The notes under the pieces: model-generated
Told to the model about the DNA's origin: nothing
Database searches by the model: none
What the model saw: only the letters and a program-made list of their open reading frames with translations
Made by a program: the position numbers and the translations under genes
Part shown: piece by piece, positions 10,958 to 21,332 of the stretch
Layout: each line of letters opens with the position of its first letter
Position numbering within the stretch: position 1 is the stretch's first letter
Assembly (NCBI GenBank): GCA_030446555.1
Contig: JAUJNA010000002.1
Location: forward strand, 159,637 to 213,202
Length of the DNA: 53,566 bases
DNA from: Chloroflexota bacterium
GTDB lineage: Bacteria > Chloroflexota > Limnocylindria > Limnocylindrales > CSP1-4
Reading direction: 5' to 3'

Positions 10958-11339
10958 GCGCCCGTGGGTCCCTGGCAGCCGCACTGGATCGCATAGAGCA
11001 AGCGATGCCGCTGTGACCGGCATATCGGTGCCAAGGGCCACACAAGCAGGTGGCCAAGCACTCGTACAGCGACGGGCCTGAGCACGAACCGCTCGAAAGG
11101 AGGAAGCGACCCACCGTCGGGCACTGCGCGAGGCGCCTTGGGGCCTCGGTGATGCCTCATATGCCGGTGTGAGCGGTATCGCCATCCCTTGCCGTATCGC
11201 GGTCGCCTTGCCGCCCGTGATGACTCCCGCGCGCCGATCGATCCTGCTGCCCTGAAGTCGGTCGCGATCCGCCCGGTCGTGGGTCGCGTACACCGCTACA
11301 GTGCCGGCAGGCCCCGCACCGCACCCGGAGGTAGGACGG

Positions 11340-12215
11340 ATGCTCGCTCGTTTCTTCACGCGCCTCATCGATGCCCAGTCGGTCTGGGCCCGGCCGCTCG
11401 GCGACTTCAATGGCCGCCTCCTGTCGGCGATCTTCCGCCCGCTCGGGTCCGTCAAGGACTTCCTGAACGGCAAGTGGCTGGGTCACGCGCTCCATCCGGC
11501 GCTGACCGACCTGCCCATCGGCATGTACACGCTGGTCATCCTCTTCGACGTCCTGGACCTGCGCCAGGCGGCGGATATCGCGCTCGTGGTGGGCATCCTG
11601 TCCCACGCCGCGGCGGCTCTCGCCGGTTTCGCCGACTACACCGACACGGACGGCAAGCCGCGCGTGGTCGCGACCGTCCACGCGACAGCGATGAGCCTGG
11701 GGATCATCACCTACATCGTCTCGCTCGCGGTGCGCCTGGGCGACCCCGTGGACCGGACGCTGCCCATCGTGCTCTCGCTGGTCGGGTACGGCCTGGTCAT
11801 CGTGGGCGCGTACATCGGCGGCGAGGTCGTCTACACGCTGGGCAACATGGTCAACCGGCACGCCTGGCGTTTCGGGGCGACGGCCAAGTGGCAGGCGCTC
11901 GACGTGACCGACATCCCCGAGGGCGTGCCCGTCAAGGCCAGGGCCGGGGCTCAGACACTCGTCCTCGTTCGCCAGGGCGAGACGGTGAACGCCCTGCACG
12001 AGGTGTGCGCCCATGCCGGCGGCCCGCTCTCGGAAGGCACCGTCGTCGACGGGTGCATCGAGTGCCCCTGGCACGGGTCCCGGTTCGAGCTCACGACCGG
12101 CTACCGGAAGCGCGGCCCGACGACGTTCGACCAGCCGCGCTACGAAGTACGGCGAGCGGAGACGGGCGGGTGGGAGGTCCTTCGTGTCAGCGCGGGGAGC
12201 GGCGGGGAGCCCTGA
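11340..12215 (+). CDS. DUF2231-type membrane domain fused to Rieske [2Fe-2S] domain protein
   Basis: N-terminus GHALHPALTDLPIGMYTLVILFDVL (DUF2231-like); C-terminus CAHAGGPLSEGTVVDGCIECPWHGSRFEL (CxH...CxxH Rieske motif). Confidence 0.88.
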   Translation: MLARFFTRLIDAQSVWARPLGDFNGRLLSAIFRPLGSVKDFLNGKWLGHALHPALTDLPIGMYTLVILFDVLDLRQAADIALVVGILSHAAAALAGFADYTDTDGKPRVVATVHATAMSLGIITYIVSLAVRLGDPVDRTLPIVLSLVGYGLVIVGAYIGGEVVYTLGNMVNRHAWRFGATAKWQALDVTDIPEGVPVKARAGAQTLVLVRQGETVNALHEVCAHAGGPLSEGTVVDGCIECPWHGSRFELTTGYRKRGPTTFDQPRYEVRRAETGGWEVLRVSAGSGGEP

Positions 12216-12239
12216 GCAGGGGTCGCCACGGATGGACCG

Positions 12240-13157
12240 TCACGCACGCGCCACGGCGATGAGCGCCACGGCCACCATGGCCAGCAGGACGCCCGCGATC
12301 CGGATCCGAGCCAGTCGTTCACCGAGGAACACGCGCGCGAGGACCGCCGTGACCACCGGGTAGAGCGAGGAGAGGACGACCGCGACCGGAAGGTCGCCCG
12401 AGGCATCGGCCACGATGAAGAAGAGGTTGCCTCCCAGGTCGCCCAGGCCGGCCAGCACGATGAGGGGCACGACCGCCAGCGGGGCGCGCAAGGAAGGCCG
12501 GCGGCCGGCCGTCGTGAGCACCACGAGGAACGCCGAGATCACCGCGATGCCCGCCAGCCGCACGACGAGGATGGGCCACCACGTCTCGCCGCCCGCCAAG
12601 CGCGACTGGTCGATGGCCAGGAAGAACGTGGCGAATCCGAGACCGGCGGCCAGGACCAGACCCAGCTCCGTGGCCCGGCGGCCCTGCCGTGGAGAGCGGT
12701 GGTTCGCCACCGCCGGTCCGTCCGGGAGGCTTATGAGGACCACGGCCGCCAGGGCGGCCACGATGCCCATGATCAGCAAGGGTCCCGCTGGCTCGCCGGC
12801 GACCAGTCCCACGAGGGCGGGGATGGCTGCGCCCACCAGCGCCGCCAGCGGAGCGACGAGACCCATCGTGCCCCGGGAGAGCGCGAGGTAGAAACAGCCC
12901 AGCCCGCCCACGCCACAGCCGCCCGCCACCGCCGCCCATGCCAGGGCAGCGGCGGGTGGGTACGGCTCCCCTGCGTACAGCAGCACCAGGGCCGTGGCCA
13001 CGAGCCCGACGAGCTGTCCGGCGGCCAGGGTCGTCGTCACGCTCCCGAGACGGCTGGAGATGCCGCCCGAGAAGTCGCCGATGCCCCAACAGAGCGCGGA
13101 GGCGAGGGCGGGAAGCGAGGTCGGCAGGGTCAGTGGCCCCCGGGTTCGGTGTCCCAC
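12240..13157 (-). CDS. EamA/DMT-family transporter (start codon uncertain)
   Basis: LPALASALCWGIGDFSGGISSRLGS...VVLSSLYPVVTAVLARVFLGERLARIRIAGVLLAMVAVALIA. Start overlaps the end of the YhaN-like gene. Confidence 0.82.
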   Translation of the reverse strand: MGHRTRGPLTLPTSLPALASALCWGIGDFSGGISSRLGSVTTTLAAGQLVGLVATALVLLYAGEPYPPAAALAWAAVAGGCGVGGLGCFYLALSRGTMGLVAPLAALVGAAIPALVGLVAGEPAGPLLIMGIVAALAAVVLISLPDGPAVANHRSPRQGRRATELGLVLAAGLGFATFFLAIDQSRLAGGETWWPILVVRLAGIAVISAFLVVLTTAGRRPSLRAPLAVVPLIVLAGLGDLGGNLFFIVADASGDLPVAVVLSSLYPVVTAVLARVFLGERLARIRIAGVLLAMVAVALIAVARA

Positions 13158-15459
13158 AGGCTGGGTGGTGCCTCGACCGGCTCCGGGCCGACCGCGCGAC
13201 CGACGGTACCGCCGGTCACCCGTCGAGCGGCGGGGATCGGCTGGGCGTGGGGCAGCGCCTGCGGCATGGGGTGATCGGCTGTCGCTGCGATGAGCTGCTC
13301 CCACCGGTCCGGCGACGTGCCGTTCGTGGCCTCGGGCGGTCGGTCCTCCGCGACGTCACGGGCAGCCGGGGCGGGCAGCTCGACCACCCGATCGGCGAGC
13401 TCGTCGTACCGCTCGGAACAGGTCAGGTAGACGACCTGGTGGTCCCGCGCGATCCGCTTCAGCAGCTCCACCGATCGCCGGGCACGCTCGTCGTCGAAGG
13501 TCACGAACGGATCGTCGAAGACGAGCGGCGGCCGGCGTCCCTGGGTCACCTGGCGCACCAGGCCCAGACGCGCCGCGAGGTACACCTGGTCGACCGTGCC
13601 TCGGGACAGGGTCCTCACGTCCACCCAGTCATCCGCTTCGACAGAGAAGACCCTCAGCCGGAGCTCGTTCTCATCGACCTTGACGCGGCGGTAGCGGCCG
13701 CCGGTGATGACGGCCACGTCCGCGCCCATCCCCTGCTCCAGGAACCGGGCTGCCTTCTGCATCGTGGCCTGCTCGGCAGCATCGAGACAGGCGAGTGCGG
13801 TCTCGTAGACGCGCGTGCGCCGCTCGCTGGCGACCAGGGCGGCACGAGTGGCGGCCAGCCGCTCCGTCGTGCTCGCCACCACCTCCGCGTCCACCGCGTT
13901 GGCGTCCACGCGCGCCCTGGCCCCGGCCTCGACCGCCACGGCCGACTCCCGCTCGGCACGGATGCGGTCCACCGCCGCTTCGGCTCGCCGGAGGTGCGCA
14001 TCGGGCTCGGCACCCACGGCGCCCATGCCGGCGAGGGCGTGGCGCGCCTCGTCGGCCATGGCGGCCATCCGGTCGCGCATCCGCGCCGCGTCATCGTGCG
14101 CATCCGGGCGCTGGGAGGCCTCGGGTGCGTCTGTCAGCAGGCCCCGGTACTCGGCGCCCAGCCGCTCGATCCCATGCCGAGGACAGCGAGCTGTGCATCG
14201 CGTTCGCCGGCGATGGCTCGCAGTCGCTCCTCCACGTCAGCGCGGTCACGCGACCGAGCACCGATGCGATCATCGCGTCCCTCGTCCTGCAGCCGCTCTC
14301 CCGAGGCCCGCCACCGCAGGCGCAGGAGGGCAAGCGAGGCTCCCACGGCGGCGACCATGAAGAGCGCGCCGATCGCCAGGCCCACGGTGCCGCCAAGCCC
14401 CGTCGCCGCGACGAAGGCCCCGATCGCGAGAAGGAGGGGCAGCACCGGCAGGAGGGCGGCGCCTCGCCCGGGTGGGCTGGCTGCGACTGCTCCCGACGGT
14501 GCCGGCGACGCCTCGGGCTGCGTGGCCAGTTCCGCACGCCGCTCCGAGATCTCGTATTCCAGGTCCCGCAGACGCTCCACCCCGTTGCGCAGAACGGGCA
14601 GGGGCGTCGTGCTCGGGTGGCTCGTCTCGGCGGCGGCGATCTCCCCGCTGAGCTCCGACGCGCGGCGGTACCGGCGGTACTCCGCGTCGGCCTTGCCCAG
14701 TCGGTCCTGGGCTGCCACGGCCCGCTCCGCGGCATCCAGCTCCGCCGCGGCCCGGGCGAGGCGGCCATCGAGCGACTCGCGGCGCGCTCGTGCCTCGGCC
14801 AGCGCGCTCCGGTCACGCGACAGGGCAGCCAGCGCCGCCTCCCCTGTCGCAGCGTCGGCCGCGAGCCGTGAAACGGCATCGCGAGCCTGCTTCAGCGGGC
14901 CCGGGTTCTTGGCACCCTCGGAGCGGTACCGGGAGATCGCGTCCTGGAGCTTACGGCGAGCCGCCCACGTGCCCCGGTCGGCACCGCTCATCGACTGTTG
15001 GAGCCGGTCACGAAGGGCACCCTCATCACGGTCCAGGTCGGCCAGCTCGGCGTGGCGGATGCAGGCCGTGGAGCGGAAGAACCGCTCCGACGGCAGGCCC
15101 GTGAGCTCCGCCAGCCGGCGGTCCACGAGAGCCGGGTCGGTATGCACCTCACCGTCGAGCTCCAGCTCCGCCGTGCCGCGCGAGCCCGCGAAGGCCTTCG
15201 TCACTCGACCCGCGAGCCCGTCGTGCTGGAAGCGGAGCTCCACATGCGGGACAGCGTCGGGCTGTCCCCATGGACGCACGCTCTCCGTCTCCGCAGCGGT
15301 GGAGGTGGGCCTGCGGAAGAGCGCCATCTCGAGCGCACGCTGGACCGTCGTCTTGCCGGCCTCGTTGGGACCCCGGATGACGGTCAGGCCCTCTGCGAAC
15401 CGGAGCTCCAGGGAGGCGTGCCGTTGGAAGTCGGTGAGACGAAGGCTCGTCAGCCGCAT
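13130..15459 (-). pseudogene. YhaN/SbcC-like AAA ATPase (DNA repair), interrupted by an apparent 1-nt deletion near 14171-14173
   Basis: N-terminal ORF 14134..15459 (MRLTSLRLTDFQRHASLELRFAEGLTVIRGPNEAGKTTVQRAL) and C-terminal ORF 13130..14080 (RRPPLVFDDPFVTFDDERARRSVELLKRIARDHQVVYLTCSERYDELADRVVEL) are in different frames; inserting one G joins ...AVLGMG-IERLGAEYRGLL... Total length 2330 nt +1 = 777 codons. Confidence 0.85.
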
Positions 15460-16655
15460 CAGACCAGCGTGACCCGCTTGGGGTCATCGAGGAGCGCGTG
15501 CAGCAGGTGGAGTGCCTCCCGGTGCTCAGCCGCCAGCTCGTGGGCACCGGCCGCCTCAGCCGCAGCGATGCGCGCCCCAAGATCGCGGGTGAACGCTCCG
15601 GCGATCGTGTCGGGTGGCGGCAGCGGGCCCTCGGGAAGGGCGGCGATCGAGGTGTCGCGGATGCGCACCTTGAAGAAGCCTGTCTGCAGCTGTCGCTCCA
15701 GCTCGTCGGCGTCCAGGTCGAGCGAGTCACGCGCCACGCCCACCAGGCGCACGTCGAGCACGAGGTCCGGGTCGGCCATGGACAGGAGCCGCTTCGCGAG
15801 ATCGGCCTGCGAGACGACATCGGCGACGTCGACATCCGCCCCCCGGAAGCGTGTCCGGCCCACGGTGATCGGCTCGATGTGGACCCTGGGCCGGGCGCTT
15901 CGCGTCCCTGACGCCTCGCTGCCCGTCCCGTCGAGCGTGACCAGGAGGACATGGCCCGCGCCATCCTGGTCGACCGCCACCGGCTCCGGCGCGCCGGCGT
16001 AGGCCCACGTCGTCGCTCCGAACCTGCCATGGCGCATCGAGTGCCAGTGGCCGAGCGCGAGGTAGTCGAGACCACTCGCGGCGATCTCCTGCGGCGTGAA
16101 GAGCACGTCGTCCGACTCCACCTTGCCCTCCACCCGCAGCGAGCCGTGGATCATCCCGACCCGGCAGCGCGCCCGGTCATCCATCGGCGCGGTGAACGCG
16201 TGGAGCGGGCTCTGCGGCTGCTTCTTGGTGGGGAAGACCCGTCCGTGCACGACCATGTCCAGGTCGGCGAACGACACCTCCGGGTGCTCCGGCGTCAGCA
16301 CCGTCAGGAGGTCGGATCCAGCGGGCAGTCCGGCCATGGCCGGTAGATCGAAGGCACGGTAGATGGACGTCGAGTCGTAGCAGTCGTGCGTGCCCGGGAT
16401 GATGACCGAGCGGATGTGCCGCTTTGCGAGGCGCTCGAGCTCACCCACCGCGCGCTCCACGGAGCGCCGTGGCTGGGCGTTGGAGTCGAACAGATCACCA
16501 CAGATCAGCACGACATCCGCCCCTCGCGCGATGGCGGTGTCGATGGCTCGCGAGAACGCGGCGAACTGGCGCTCGCGCTGCTCGGCGGCGACCTCTCCCA
16601 GGTCGTCGTGCCGCGCGCCGAGGTGGACGTCCGCCAGGTGCAGCAGCCGGACCAT
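15459..16655 (-). CDS. Mre11/SbcD/YhaO-like metallophosphoesterase (DNA repair exonuclease)
   Basis: 398 aa; MVRLLHLADVHLGARH, ADVVLICGDLFDS, IPGTHDCYD, ALGHWHSMR. Confidence 0.92.
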   Translation of the reverse strand: MVRLLHLADVHLGARHDDLGEVAAEQRERQFAAFSRAIDTAIARGADVVLICGDLFDSNAQPRRSVERAVGELERLAKRHIRSVIIPGTHDCYDSTSIYRAFDLPAMAGLPAGSDLLTVLTPEHPEVSFADLDMVVHGRVFPTKKQPQSPLHAFTAPMDDRARCRVGMIHGSLRVEGKVESDDVLFTPQEIAASGLDYLALGHWHSMRHGRFGATTWAYAGAPEPVAVDQDGAGHVLLVTLDGTGSEASGTRSARPRVHIEPITVGRTRFRGADVDVADVVSQADLAKRLLSMADPDLVLDVRLVGVARDSLDLDADELERQLQTGFFKVRIRDTSIAALPEGPLPPPDTIAGAFTRDLGARIAAAEAAGAHELAAEHREALHLLHALLDDPKRVTLV

Positions 16656-16903
16656 GATGTGTCCATCGTACGACCCGGAGGGTCCCCGCGCCCTGTCTCG
16701 ACCACCCCGTCGGACGAACGGTGCTAGGCTTCAGGGAGCATCCGGTGCGCCCCAGACAGGGACCTCGGCAGAGCACCTGGGACGCGCGGCGCCCGGCCCT
16801 CCCCGACGCCACGCCTCAGTTTCGCGCTGCCGCCTGACGGGACGACGGGGTGCTGGAGGAGGTCCCGGCTGCTCTTCGGCTGCCCCCAGGGAGGTCTGTG
16901 CTC

Positions 16904-17245
16904 GTGTCCTACACCGATCGCAACGTGATGTGCCTTGATTGCGGCGTCGAGTTCATCCACTCGGCCGCCGACCAGGAGTTCTATGCCCAGAAGGGCTTCG
17001 CCTCTGATCCCAAGCGCTGTGCCAGCTGTCGCGCGACCCGCCGAACGATGCGCGAGTCGAGCAGCTACGACGTCCGCGATATCGGCGGACCGCGCGGGTA
17101 CGAGCGGGGCGACTACCGGCCGGCGCGCGAGTACTTCGCGGTCATCTGCTCCAAGTGCGGCAATGCCGCGCAGGTGCCCTTCAAGCCGCGCATGGACAAG
17201 CCGGTCTACTGCTCCGACTGCTTCCGCCAGGAGCAGGCCGTCTGA
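16904..17245 (+). CDS. Small zinc-ribbon protein with two CxxC pairs
   Basis: VSYTDRNVMCLDCGVEFIHSAADQEFYAQKGF...CASC...ICSKCGNAAQVPFKPRMDKPVYCSDCF; GGGAGG-type SD before the GTG at 16904. Confidence 0.85.
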   Translation: MSYTDRNVMCLDCGVEFIHSAADQEFYAQKGFASDPKRCASCRATRRTMRESSSYDVRDIGGPRGYERGDYRPAREYFAVICSKCGNAAQVPFKPRMDKPVYCSDCFRQEQAV

Positions 17246-17360
17246 TCGGGACGCCGTCACCCACGGGTGGGCCCTTACCGGCCGAGAGTAGACTGCGGAG
17301 CTCGGGGGAAGCCCGGTCCGGTGGACCGTTCCGTTACCCGCCACCCAGGAGCGATGAGCC

Positions 17361-18941
17361 ATGACCGACCTCGCGATCGCGCCGCGCCTCAAGATCACCT
17401 ACGCGACGCTTCGCAACGACAACGACGAGTTGCACGCGCAGTACGAAGGGGGTCTGGAGCGCGCCCATGGGCTCCTCGGCGCGTACCACCGCAACCTCGT
17501 GGGCGGGGCGGAGCGCGACGGTGACGGGACCTTCGAGAAGCGCACGCCGATCGACGGCACGGTCATGGGCACCTTCGCCAAGGGAAGTCGCCAGGACGTG
17601 CGCGACGCCATCGACGCCGCCGAACGAGCCTTCCCGGTTTGGAGCCGCATGCCCTGGCAGGACCGGGTGGCTCTCCTGCGCCGCGTCGCTGACCTGATCA
17701 GCGAGCGCCAGATGGAGTTCTCGGCGCTGCTCTCGATGGAGGTCGGCAAGAACCGCCTCGAGGCACTCGGCGATGTGGAGGAGACGGCCGATCTCATCCG
17801 CTGGTCGTGCGACATGATGGAACGCAACGACGGATTCGATCATCCCATGGGCAACCTGGGTGACCCCACGGTCCACACGCGGAGCGTCCTGAAGCCGTAC
17901 GGCGTCTGGGCCGTCATCAGCCCCTTCAACTTCCCCTTCGCGCTCTCCGGTGGTCCGGCGGGTGGTGCGCTCGTGGCCGGCAACACGGTGGTCTACAAGC
18001 CGTCCTCCGATGCGCCGCTCTCGGGAGTCTGCCTGGCCCAGGTGATGCAGGACGCCCGGCTGCCCGACGGCGTCTTCAACATGGTCATGGGCCCTGGCGA
18101 GTCCGTAGGCGCGGAGCTGCAGGAGAATGAGGCGGTCGACGGGATCATCTTCACAGGCTCGTTCGAGGTCGGCTTCAGCCTTTACAAGGGGTTCGCGGAG
18201 ACCTTCCCGAAGCCGACCATCATCGAGATGGGCGGCAAGAACCCGGCCATCGTCAGCCGCCACGCCGATCTGGATGAAGCGGCCGAGGGAGTGATGCGTG
18301 CCGCCTTCGGCTTCACCGGCCAGAAGTGCTCGGCCAACAGCCGCGTCTACGTCGAGCGGCCCGTCCTCGATGAGTTCACCCGCCTCCTGCTCGACAAGAC
18401 GCAGGCGATCACCATCGGTGACCCCACGCTCCGCGAGAACTGGCTGGGGCCGGTCATCAACGAGCGGGCGATGGCGCGCTACGAGAACGCGGTCGGCGAG
18501 GCGCGCACGGACGGGCGCCTGCTGATCGGCGGCGAGCGGCTCACCCGTGACGGCCTGGACAGCGGCTTCTTCGTCGCTCCCACCGTGGCCACGGACCTGC
18601 CTGTGGGTCATCGGCTCCTTCGCGAGGAGCTGTTCCTGCCCTTCACCGTGCTCGTGCCGGTCGACTCGATCGACGAGGCGCTGCGGCTCTCGAACGACTC
18701 GATCCTGGGGTTGACCGCCGGCTTCTACTCGGAGGAGGAGGCGGAGATCCAGCGCTTCCTCGACGAGATCGAAGCGGGCGTCATCTACGTCAACCGGCGC
18801 GCCGGCTCCACGACCGGTGCCTGGCCGGGCATCCAGCCGTTCGGCGGCTGGAAGGGCTCGACGGCCACCGGCAAGTCGGGCGGCGGGTTCTACTACGTCC
18901 AGCAATTCATGCGTGAGCAGTCCCAGACGATCGTGGAGTGA
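17361..18941 (+). CDS. Aldehyde dehydrogenase family, L-glutamate gamma-semialdehyde (P5C) dehydrogenase-like
   Basis: 526 aa; GKNRLEALGDVEETADLIRW, VISPFNFPFALSGGPAGGALVAGNTVVYKPSSDAPL, EMGGKNPAIVS, GFTGQKCSANSRVYV. Confidence 0.88.
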   Translation: MTDLAIAPRLKITYATLRNDNDELHAQYEGGLERAHGLLGAYHRNLVGGAERDGDGTFEKRTPIDGTVMGTFAKGSRQDVRDAIDAAERAFPVWSRMPWQDRVALLRRVADLISERQMEFSALLSMEVGKNRLEALGDVEETADLIRWSCDMMERNDGFDHPMGNLGDPTVHTRSVLKPYGVWAVISPFNFPFALSGGPAGGALVAGNTVVYKPSSDAPLSGVCLAQVMQDARLPDGVFNMVMGPGESVGAELQENEAVDGIIFTGSFEVGFSLYKGFAETFPKPTIIEMGGKNPAIVSRHADLDEAAEGVMRAAFGFTGQKCSANSRVYVERPVLDEFTRLLLDKTQAITIGDPTLRENWLGPVINERAMARYENAVGEARTDGRLLIGGERLTRDGLDSGFFVAPTVATDLPVGHRLLREELFLPFTVLVPVDSIDEALRLSNDSILGLTAGFYSEEEAEIQRFLDEIEAGVIYVNRRAGSTTGAWPGIQPFGGWKGSTATGKSGGGFYYVQQFMREQSQTIVE

Positions 18942-18969
18942 CGACCATCGCCCAGCCAGAGGAGCGCGC

Positions 18970-20352
18970 GTGACCCAGCTGGCCAGCCGCCCGACCGATC
19001 CCACGACGCCTCGTCCCGCGCGGCCCGTGCCCGATCTGGTGACCGAGATCCCGGGGCCCCGAGCGCGCGCCCACGTGGAGTTCGACCACGGACTCACCTC
19101 CCCCAGCCTTCCCCGCGCGTACCCGCTCGTCCCTGTCCGCGGCGAGGGCGCGACCATCGAGGACATCGATGGCAACCTGTTCCTGGACTTCGCGGCCGGC
19201 ATCGCCGTCAACTCCACCGGTCACGCGCACCCGCGGGTGGTAGCGGCCATCCAGGAGCAGGCAGCGGAGCTCCTGCACTACAGCGCGTCCGACTTCTACC
19301 TACCCATCTACGCGCGGACCTGCCAGCGCCTCGGGGCGATCTCGCCGTTCAAGGGACCGACACGCGTCTACCTCGGGAACAGCGGCACGGAGGTCGTGGA
19401 GGCGTCCATCAAGTTGGCCCGCCATGTCACGGGCCGCCAGAACCTCGTGGCCTTCCTGGGCGGTTTCCATGGTCGGACCTACGGGTCGGTCAGCCTGACC
19501 GCCTCCAAGGCCAAGTACCACGCCGGGTTCGGACCCCTGCTGCCCGGCATCTACCACGCGCCGTTCGGCAGGGTGGCGGACCTGCGCTGGTTCGACGAGG
19601 TCCTCTTCCGCCGCCTCGTCCCGGCAGACGAGGTGGCCGCCGTGATCGTCGAGCCCATCCAGGGAGAGGGCGGCTACATCGTCCCGGAGGACGGCTTCCT
19701 CCAGGGGCTGCGCGAGCTCTGCGACCGGCACGGGATCCTGCTCATCGCCGACGAGATCCAGTCGGGACCGGGCAGGACGGGTCGCATGTGGGCCATGGAG
19801 CACTGGGGCGTGACGCCCGACATCCTGCTCACCGCCAAGGGTCTCGCCAGCGGCATGCCGCTCGGTGCCCTCATCGCCCCGGCACGGCTGCTGGAGGTCT
19901 GGGGCGCAGGCGCGCACGGCTCCACGTTCGGGGGCAACCCGGTGTCCTGCGCAGCGGCGCTGGCGACCATCGACCTGCTGGAGGAGGGACTCATCGCCGA
20001 TGCCGCGGAGCGCGGCGAGCAGGCGCTCGAGGGGCTCGGGCCGCTGGCGGACCGCTTTCCGGGGTTCGTCCGCGACGTGCGCGGCAAGGGGCTCATGCTG
20101 GGCGTGGAGTTCGATACGCCCGAGCATGCCGAGGAGGTCCAGTGGGTCTGTTTCCAGCGCGGGCTGCTCGTGCTGGAATGCGGCACCTCGGCCGTGCGCC
20201 TCTCCCCGCCGCTGGTGGTCACGCAGGAGGAGATCGCCACCGCGCTGCGCATCTTCGGCGAGGCGGTCGAGGTCGTGGCGCGAGTCCCCCGGCACGTCCT
20301 GGAGGAGGCTGAGGCGGCCGGGGCGGTGACCGGGGTCGAGGCCGGCGGCTGA
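18970..20352 (+). CDS. Class-III PLP aminotransferase (4-aminobutyrate/acetylornithine aminotransferase family)
   Basis: GTG at 18970; YLGNSGTEVVEASIKLARHVTGRQNLVAFLGGFHGRT, EPIQGEGGYIVPEDGFLQGLRELCDRHGILLIADEIQSGPGRTG, KGLASGMPLGALIAP. Confidence 0.92.
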   Translation: MTQLASRPTDPTTPRPARPVPDLVTEIPGPRARAHVEFDHGLTSPSLPRAYPLVPVRGEGATIEDIDGNLFLDFAAGIAVNSTGHAHPRVVAAIQEQAAELLHYSASDFYLPIYARTCQRLGAISPFKGPTRVYLGNSGTEVVEASIKLARHVTGRQNLVAFLGGFHGRTYGSVSLTASKAKYHAGFGPLLPGIYHAPFGRVADLRWFDEVLFRRLVPADEVAAVIVEPIQGEGGYIVPEDGFLQGLRELCDRHGILLIADEIQSGPGRTGRMWAMEHWGVTPDILLTAKGLASGMPLGALIAPARLLEVWGAGAHGSTFGGNPVSCAAALATIDLLEEGLIADAAERGEQALEGLGPLADRFPGFVRDVRGKGLMLGVEFDTPEHAEEVQWVCFQRGLLVLECGTSAVRLSPPLVVTQEEIATALRIFGEAVEVVARVPRHVLEEAEAAGAVTGVEAGG

Positions 20353-20411
20353 CCTGACGAGGCCAGGGGCGACCGATCCGGGTCCTTGGGCCCACCGGCT
20401 ACAGTGCGGCG

Positions 20412-21332
20412 ATGGCTGCCTCCAAGTCGGCGTCGATGCGGGACGCGATCGCCGAGCTCGTGCGCGACGGGGACACGGTGGCCATCGAGGGCTTCACACA
20501 CCTGATCTGCTTCGCCGCCGGCCATGAGATCATCCGCCAGCGCAAGCGTGATCTGACCCTCTGCCGCCTGACGCCGGACGTCATCTACGACCAGATGATC
20601 GGTGCGGGCGTCGCCCGCAAGCTCGTGTTCTCCTGGATGGGGAACCCAGGCGTGGGCAGTCTGCACGCCATCCGCCGCGTGACGGAGGGGGACGCCCCCA
20701 CCCTCGAGTTGGAGGAATACAGCCACTTCGGGATGGTGGGGCGATACACGGCGGGCGCGATGAAGCTGCCCTTCTTCCCCCTGCGCAGCTACTTCGAGAC
20801 CGACCTGCCACGCGCGAACCCGCGCATCCGGCCGGTCACTTCCCCGTTCGGCGACGAGGTGGTCTACGCCGTACCGCCCCTCAACCCGGACGTGACGATC
20901 GTCCACGCGCAGCGGGCCGACGCGGCCGGCAACACCCAGATCTGGGGCTTGCCCGGCTGCCAGAAGGAGGCAGCCTTCGCTGCCGAGCGGGTCATCGTGG
21001 TCGTCGAGGAGCTCGTCGCGGAGGAAGTCATCCGAGCCGACCCCAACCGCACCGTCATTCCCGGGCTCGTGGTCGACGCCGTGGTGGTCGAGCCGTTCGG
21101 CGCCCATCCCTCCTATGCGCAGGGGCACTACGACCGCGACAACCGTTTCTACCTCGATTGGGAGGCCGTGAGCCGCGATGAGGCCGCCCTACGGGCGTGG
21201 CTGCGCGACTGGGTGTACGGCGTGGCGGACCGCGCCGGGTACATCGACAAGCTGGGACAGGAGCGAGTGGCAGCCCTGCGGCCCGGTCCTGCGCCATCCG
21301 GCTCGGTCGACTACGGGGACTACCGATCGTGA
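20412..21332 (+). CDS. CoA-transferase subunit A (glutaconate/3-oxoacid CoA-transferase-like)
   Basis: 306 aa; IAELVRDGDTVAIEGFTHLICFAAGHEIIRQ, AQRADAAGNTQIWGLPG. Confidence 0.85.
   Translation: MAASKSASMRDAIAELVRDGDTVAIEGFTHLICFAAGHEIIRQRKRDLTLCRLTPDVIYDQMIGAGVARKLVFSWMGNPGVGSLHAIRRVTEGDAPTLELEEYSHFGMVGRYTAGAMKLPFFPLRSYFETDLPRANPRIRPVTSPFGDEVVYAVPPLNPDVTIVHAQRADAAGNTQIWGLPGCQKEAAFAAERVIVVVEELVAEEVIRADPNRTVIPGLVVDAVVVEPFGAHPSYAQGHYDRDNRFYLDWEAVSRDEAALRAWLRDWVYGVADRAGYIDKLGQERVAALRPGPAPSGSVDYGDYRS

Noticed and set aside
11016-11168. 10-bp inverted repeat ACCGGCATAT ... ATATGCCGGT in the tauE/Rieske intergenic region
   Set aside because: Short and 133 nt apart with no extended pairing; may be chance.
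12938-15472. 844-aa plus-strand ORF and other long ORFs (e.g. 263..955, 3627..5399, 6350..8107, 17334..19217, 40628..42613, 48267..49925)
   Set aside because: Antisense to clearly homologous genes; low-complexity Arg/Pro/Ala compositions typical of spurious open frames in high-GC DNA.
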